Of a stretch of 64,000 bases of DNA, positions 58,033 to 64,000 are shown piece by piece; position 1 is the stretch's first letter, and every line of letters begins with the position of its first letter. Source of the stretch: Tubiluchus corallicola (taxonomy: Eukaryota; Priapulida; Priapulimorpha; Priapulimorphida; Tubiluchidae); assembly GCA_030141605.1 (NCBI GenBank), contig JAQGDQ010000041.1:184001-248000 (forward strand), read 5' to 3'. The notes below the pieces were generated by a model, which made no database searches, was not told the origin of the DNA, and worked only from the letters and a program-made list of their open reading frames with translations. Both the position numbers and the translations under genes were made by a program.

Positions 58033-61000
58033 AAGTGGTAGGGATTTTACTACCTATTTCTTTTTTTTTGCTTACAGTAAATCAGTAACTCTTTTTTTAT
58101 AAAATTAAATATGCTGCTTATGTACATGTATTTACTGGTGTACTTTTAACTTAGAGCCTGGTAATTAGTTACTGAATACGATTTATATTGGTGGTTGTTT
58201 TATATCTGTTTGTAGTTAATGTAGTTTGTATGTGTAAGCTGTAATAGATCAACAAGCTTAATTTAAGTTTATTGTCATATTAAATCTATTGCAGTAACTG
58301 CTAGACTACGTCATTTGTACACTCTGATGTACAAGGGATTTTTTTTTTCACATAGACATACAGATGTTTGAATAATTGTATACATTCCACCCTAAAATAA
58401 TAACATAGGGCACATATTTATGGATTCATCTAATCAATAATTTCTAACATTTTTTGTTATCACTTAATTAATATCGTCAAGTGTGTGCTAGGTGTACTGC
58501 AGTATTAGTTTGAGCCATTCTTCCTTTTTTCTATGCTATTGCAGATTCAAGATTTATATTGGTTATTTGGAGGTATTCACTATCCATTATCCGCGTGAAT
58601 CTTTGATCCTAAGAGCAGTATACTACATAATCTGTCTCCTTGCTTTCCTGGTAATTTAGCATACCTTATGAATATGAACATTGCTTTTTAATAGAATTGT
58701 TGACTCTGTCATGTCATTATAATATAATTCATTACTTCATCAGGTAATTTGCTAATGCTTTGCTAAATCTATTTGGTCAGATGGCAGATAATACAACAAT
58801 GGAGTATTTCACTTGTACACTGAATAAAAGCATGGCTTTTAGTGGCTAACGTGTGGCTGAAGTGTAGCAGGCAAAATTTGCACCTTCTGCGCTATTGGGT
58901 TAATGCTAGAAATTCACCAGTTAACATTTTTTATGAACTATTAAAATTTTATATATAATGTCTGATTGCCATTTTTATGCAGCGGTGTTATACATATCAT
59001 TCATGCAAAATTTACAAGTTGATGTGACTTTATTCAAAGTATTTCCTTAATAATTCCAGAAGAAAAAATTATTTAATATTGTAAAAAAGTAGAAAAAGGA
59101 ACCAATGAGCTTACACTCGCTGATTAAACTCGATACTCGATTAAAAAATTGTGTACGTTGGGAGTTAAGTGAGTTATTGCTTGGTACCCGAAAACAAAAA
59201 TACTACCCGATGGTTTTGTATTTATCAATTATCTCGACAAACAGTATTGGTGTTTACTACGTTTTTAAATTTTATACACTTATAATGTTTAAATTTTGAT
59301 TATTTGTTTAATAGGTTATTTGTTTTTAACTTACAAATTGTTGAAAAAACTGCAAGCGTTTCAGTTTGGCATAATGTATTAATCCGTCGGTGATTGTGAT
59401 ATTCTCTTTCAGTTTCATATTCGTTTCATATTTTCATTTTATTAATTTTGATGTAATGAGAACAAAAATGAGAATTAATGGTAGGAAAAAAGCTTTTCAT
59501 GTAGATTACTCTTCAAGGGCACAGTGTGCACATATGCCTATAATATTGAAATGCAATTATTTCATAAAGAATGCATTATCAGTAACACATTTTTGAGTCA
59601 CAACTATGCAAATGCATTGCTGGTGCAAAACATTTGTTAAAGGACAGGATCAGTAAGTCATTATTTGCCACTAAAAAACTCGCATTGAAATTTTATACAG
59701 TTTTTGCACATTCTTTTTAAAATCTTACTGAAATTAAGGTCGCTTAAAACATACAAATTTAAACTTCTGATCTTTAAATGACAGCTTAAACATTGAAACG
59801 AATTCTGCTAACACATATGTAAATATGCAAATATTTGCAAAAAAATGGCAAAACAGTTGATAGTAGCTAAATCACAGCTTAGCAAAAATTAATTACATTG
59901 ATTTCACGAATAAGCTTAATAACTGTATTGATTATTTTTTGGTTATTGATGTACACTGCGATCCCGGATTGCTGATGCCATGGTAGCTCCTTACCAATTG
60001 ACGTTAACTGTTTTAAAGAATTTTGTGTTCTTTTAAGCCAAGTTCTTTATAAAAGTCAAAGTGCTGCTAGGTCTTGTAATTTTATTTTAAGAATCTTTTG
60101 AAAAAAAATTATAATTCACTGTTTTCCCCTTTAATTGTAATAGAGTTGTCAGGTAGATGCAAGTACCAAGCAGAATATGCTATTAAGTTTTATTTTATTA
60201 ATTGGTGGTGCAGCTTCTGTTTGGATACTCAGCATTTTATTTTGATATTTTTTATCTAATTTAGTTGTTTTACATTTAAGTTGAAAATTTTATTTTTTGT
60301 ATATTTGTTTCTTGGGTGCAGTACTTATATAATTGATGTTAATTATCCAAATGTTGTGATCAGAAAATCCAGCATATGTTCAAATTTTGTTACTAAGATT
60401 ACGCATATTGTTTGATTGTAACTATTGTAAAATTTGGACTAATTTTGTAAAAGTTAAATAGGTTTAGCATATTTTGTGGCTGTGTTGTATCATCTATAAT
60501 GTATGTGAAGAGAAACTTCGGTTTATCAATTCTCCTCACTTGTTTTAATTAGTAAGAATATTAGTATATAATAACTATCTTCGTGTACATGTATTAATTG
60601 TTGTGGCATGAATGGGCCTGCACATCAGCTTTTTATTAAATAAGCAACTTTCTTCTAACATTCTTATACTGCTTATAAAAAATGCCTTTGTTACTAACAT
60701 TTGTTGTGAGCTTACTGTATGTACAACATTGAACAGTTTAAAACTTTATTTGAAGTATTTTCTAAGTGATTTATTGCTGAAGTACATGGCCTTTTGTAGA
60801 TCTCTTAATCTATTTATGGCAATTTTATGTACATGATGTATTTGAATTTTATGTTAAACTAATTGTAGAGCACCTAAGAGTAAAAATGTAATTTTTGTTG
60901 TAAATTATTTCTTTGGTCTTTTTTTGTCTTTATTTTGCATTTTGTATCACACAATGTAAAATAAATGCACATATAAATAATAAATAAATAATTACGAAGC
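58033..61000 (+). other. Probable 3' UTR and flank of the JPT1-like gene
   Basis: T-rich sequence without coding potential on the plus strand. Candidate polyadenylation signals are AATAAA at 58823-58828 and a cluster (AAAATAAATG, AATAATAAATAAATA) at about 60957-60990. Confidence 0.45.
58823..58828 (+). terminator. Candidate polyadenylation signal of the JPT1-like gene
   Basis: The first consensus AATAAA that I found after the stop codon, about 790 bp downstream. Confidence 0.35.
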
Positions 61001-61079
61001 GATATAGTTGCACATATCATACAAAAGCATAACGCCGAATTATTTGGTATGCTGAATTTAAACTCTCTCTATGCAGAGA

Positions 61080-61575
61080 GGACGTTGAGCATCAAATTCG
61101 AACAAGTTTTTTTATTCAAATTCGAATTGAAACTAAAAATTATGAATTCGAGTAATTCAACGCCCCAATTACTTTCGTTTCTTTGTCATTAAAACATTTG
61201 AAAGTTCATGCATTCAGAACAATTTAGCCACGATTTCTAAAGCAAGTATGCTTATTTAGTATCTTTTAAATCGAGTCATCAAAGACATCTCAGGACGTAC
61301 AAAACAACAATCTCAGACATATCACTTAAAAACAGTAAATAAAAGTAGATTCATTAGATTGGCAAGTGCCCCAAATTATTTTTACTGATTCTTAATGTCA
61401 ATTACAGAATTAATCATTATAGTGTTATGTGCAAAAATTAGTGTTGCTATGCTGCATGCATTGCAAACATTATTTTTGTTACTGATTCTAAATTTATTTA
61501 AATTCGAAGTTTTGAAATTCCGTACGATTCGAATTCAAAAGTCAAAATTCGTTCGAATTCCAGTAGTATTTGCTC
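61080..61575. mobile_element. TTCGAATT-bounded dispersed repeat (MITE-like)
   Basis: The left end ('attcgaacaagtttttttattc') and right end ('aaattcgttcgaattcc') are imperfect inverted repeats rich in TTCGAA, about 480 bp apart. Internal blocks ('gcattcagaacaatttagccacgatttct') match 42300-42345. No coding capacity. Both sequences are clearly one family. Confidence 0.55.
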
Positions 61576-62267
61576 ATACCTAGCAGTGAGGATTTCATTT
61601 TGATTGATTGCTCCCTGCAAGAGAACACCAAGTCTTCACTTATTTTTCATAGATTATAATGGGTTTACCAAGTTTGAATGCACTATGCAAATACCAGTTT
61701 TAAATATATAGAACAAAGAAAACAGGCATCTATAATGTAAAACTACAATATTATCATTCCAATGATGCAGTGAACAAGAAGACGTGTTAATAATGCAGGT
61801 TTATTATTCTGCAATGCAGTTTATACAGGTAGTGTCGAGTATTACACTTATTTTTATTGTATAAAGTATCTGTTTGATATAATCAACAAAATGAAACAAA
61901 AGTCACTGTACTCCAACTTACAATAATACTATACTCCAATGGATCGGGTAATGGCAGCTTTAGTGCAAAAATAAATACGATAATCTGATTTATAATTAAT
62001 TAACATTAGTTTGGAATCAATATTACATGTATGATGTAAATATTATTCAAAATAGCGATCTCTAGATTTTGCCAAAACAAAATTTTATTTTGTTACAAAT
62101 AGGATAAGATATAAAATAATTAGTAGGCAGCATATAACGGTGTAAAAATAATAATAATAATTTTAAGCATGTGCTTAAAAAATCATCTTAATTTCCTCAA
62201 TTTACAGCAAACGAACAATATTTACAGTAACAAGCACAATTTATCTGAATGACAAGACTAACATGGA
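61576..62267. other. 3' flank of the right-edge minus-strand gene, nothing else seen
   Basis: AT-rich noncoding sequence, probably including the 3' UTR of the gene ending at 62268. Confidence 0.35.
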
Positions 62268-62447
62268 CTATTCCACTGTGGAAGAATCTAAAATCTGAAA
62301 TTTCTGGCAAATTCTAGACTTGAACTTTGAGTCACAATTGAAGTAAAAAATGACAGCAATTAGAACAGCTAATAACAATACGAACAACGAAATTAATGTT
62401 AAAACTTGTCTTTTCAGGCTTTGATGTGCAACTGTAAGATTCTTAAT
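62268..62447 (-). CDS. Last exon of an unrecognised tail-anchored membrane protein
   Basis: A TTGTTGCAG acceptor precedes a 59-codon frame (IKNLTVAHQSLKRQ start) ending in TAG. It has an amphipathic lead-in, a ~21-residue hydrophobic segment (VLTLISLFVLLLAVLIAVIFYF) and a 20-residue hydrophilic tail with two Cys. The design fits a C-terminal membrane anchor after an N-terminal coiled coil or cytosolic domain. Family unknown. A strong CAA|GTAAGT donor at 62950 on the same strand ends a short phase-0 stretch (MENGWQKPYGQ) that could be the preceding exon. Everything further upstream is outside the window or unrecognised. Confidence 0.55.
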   Translation of the reverse strand: MKNLTVAHQSLKRQVLTLISLFVLLLAVLIAVIFYFNCDSKFKSRICQKFQILDSSTVE

Positions 62448-62949
62448 CTGCAACAAAAGAACAGACAATTATGAAAATTATTTGCTAATTTACTATAGTC
62501 ATTATAGTGAAGCAATGGGAAACAAACTAAGCAGACAAAAACACTTTCTAGACATTCCTGGCGAGAAAGAGTAAATGTGTAAATAAACCGTTTTAATGCA
62601 CGAAATTTGTTTGAAAGATCGGACACAAAATTGAGGAAAATAATCAAAGGGAATATTGATCATGTATAATATTAATACATGCAAAAGTTTATAAAGAAAT
62701 GTTTTGCTATCTAGTTTTGCTAAGAGGCCAGGGCAGAAATTTAGTAAACCCTTGTTATTATTAACACTTTTCATTGCAAAGCTCCTACACTTAATGCAAC
62801 TGCTGTAAATTTCTCACTTGTTAGTCCAATACAGACAATGACATTTAAAAGTTTTGCATGCAAAAACTGTCACTCTAAAGCCTAAAGTTGTCCTCTAAAC
62901 CAGCCATGTACAAAAGCTTTAAATCTGTAAATAGGGGTGGTTGACTTAC

Positions 62950-63000
62950 TTGACCGTATGGTTTTTGCCACCCATTCTCCATACAATTAACCTTTCTTTT
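62950..63000 (-). CDS. Possible penultimate exon of the tail-anchored protein gene
   Basis: A minus-strand open stretch ends at a consensus donor (GGTCAA|GTAAGT) in phase 0, matching the phase of the 62268-62447 exon. The acceptor side is unclear and the start is approximate. Confidence 0.25.
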
Positions 63001-63009
63001 TAACATTAA

Positions 63010-64000
63010 GTAGGCTACTAACAGGTTGTAAATTGTCAAAATTATTATTATTATGTCTCTCTTGTACTGTAAAACTTAAAGGAGATAAAAAAATAATCTT
63101 AATCTAGATATGGCTGAACAGATGCTCGGTTCATTTTCCCCAGTTTTCATCACAAACTTTTAGATTTGATCAACAATTTCAAGATGGTTATTCTGCTGAA
63201 CAGAGACTGAACACAGCTTACTGGCATCCAGGTTGGTCATTGCTACCCAGGGGGCCCGGAAAGCCGGCACTTTTTGTGCAGTACTATTCATGTGCCAAAC
63301 TGCCTAACTTCAGACTGCTTGACTTCAGTGGCCTTAGTGATACGAAGCATAAAATGTTCATATGAACACCGATATGACAGTTGCATGTGTGAAGGTTTCC
63401 ATTATATCACTGCCAACAGGGCATTTGGGTCTAGAATGAGTAAAAGTCAGGTTGAACAATTGTACAAAACTGCAAATTCACACTTAATTTTAAACGGAGA
63501 GCATTTTTGCTGAGGCACAAATAGTAGCAATTTACGGAAAAAGGTTAAAGTACATGAAAAACACTTAATATTTCAAAATAGAAAACACCAACATTTTTAT
63601 AACTTTAAAATATTATTGGCTGTAATGGGTGCAAATTATACGTGTCTTTCTATTATACACGTCTAACACTACTCATTTTACTATTTTCTGCTTTAACTTA
63701 ATCCTGTAGCCATTTGTGTTTCCGACCTATAATGCTGACAGTGTAAATTTTTGTACGACTTTTCTGTAGTTAAACAACTGACTATTTTGGTGCGCACAAC
63801 AAAAGAGGTAAATGGTACGAGGTGGACAAAACGTCTAACCAGATTAAACTAAATGGAACTATAACAAATATGAAATCTAACAGAGATGCCCTTTAGATTC
63901 AAATATTAAGGAAGCATAATACGAAAATATCTATCAAATTTTGCCAAGTGCTTTTTGCATAATAGCAACCATTTGTACTAAATTGCATTCGGATGAGCAC
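63010..64000. other. Right edge, nothing supported
   Basis: Includes a 79-codon plus-strand open frame (63274-63513) with no motif and several minus-strand stretches with possible splice sites. No gene could be confirmed. Confidence 0.3.

Noticed and set aside
63274-63513. 79-codon plus-strand open frame
   Set aside because: No motif, no splice context and no codon pattern distinguishing it from chance.

Overview
The window is nuclear DNA from an animal. The genes are split by GT..AG introns, it is AT-rich, and it carries several classes of eukaryotic transposable element and long (CT)n/(AG)n microsatellites. The gene content (NAGA, FANCB, RINT1, JPT/Jupiter, a chromodomain gene) is metazoan. 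The intron and repeat style suggests an invertebrate, but I cannot assign a phylum. There are no bacterial features, operons or CRISPR arrays.

Layout. At 366-3886 (-) lie the first five coding exons of a lysosomal alpha-N-acetylgalactosaminidase/alpha-galactosidase; the rest is beyond the left edge. 3.9-15.5 kb is repeat-rich: a diverged ~240-bp tandem array, microsatellites, and decayed non-LTR retrotransposons, one interrupted by a foldback repeat. At 15588-22302 (+) are the last six exons of a FANCB-like gene, recognised by joining phase-compatible exons. It converges on a chromodomain gene read from the minus strand, whose last exon ends at 23581.

The chromodomain gene is the most unusual thing here. 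Its exons, all joined in phase 0, encode a ~246-residue protein with an N-terminal chromodomain, a basic and Ser/Thr-rich linker, and one C-terminal membrane anchor. That is the architecture expected of a nuclear-membrane tether for methylated histones. Its best first exon lies at 41577-41609. If so, intron 1 contains an intronless RINT1 gene (30336-32732, -) and a nearly intact non-LTR retrotransposon (about 35.7-40.6 kb, +). An inverted, 5'-truncated copy of the same retrotransposon family follows at 40.6-41.3 kb. A later intron holds two terminal-inverted-repeat elements.

41.7-45.3 kb is repeats (AAT microsatellite, tRNA-like head, TTCGAA-rich repeat, retrotransposon tail). 45369-58032 (+) is a five-exon JPT1/HN1 (Jupiter) gene with an 8.6-kb first intron, followed by a long probable 3' UTR. 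At the right edge, 62268-62447 (-) is the last exon of an unrecognised tail-anchored protein whose upstream exons lie mostly outside the window.

The genes are functionally unrelated. Two concern genome maintenance or the cell cycle (FANCB; RINT1, also an ER-Golgi tether), and the chromodomain protein is a candidate chromatin anchor. All gene identifications rest on translated motifs compared with remembered family features; no database search was run.
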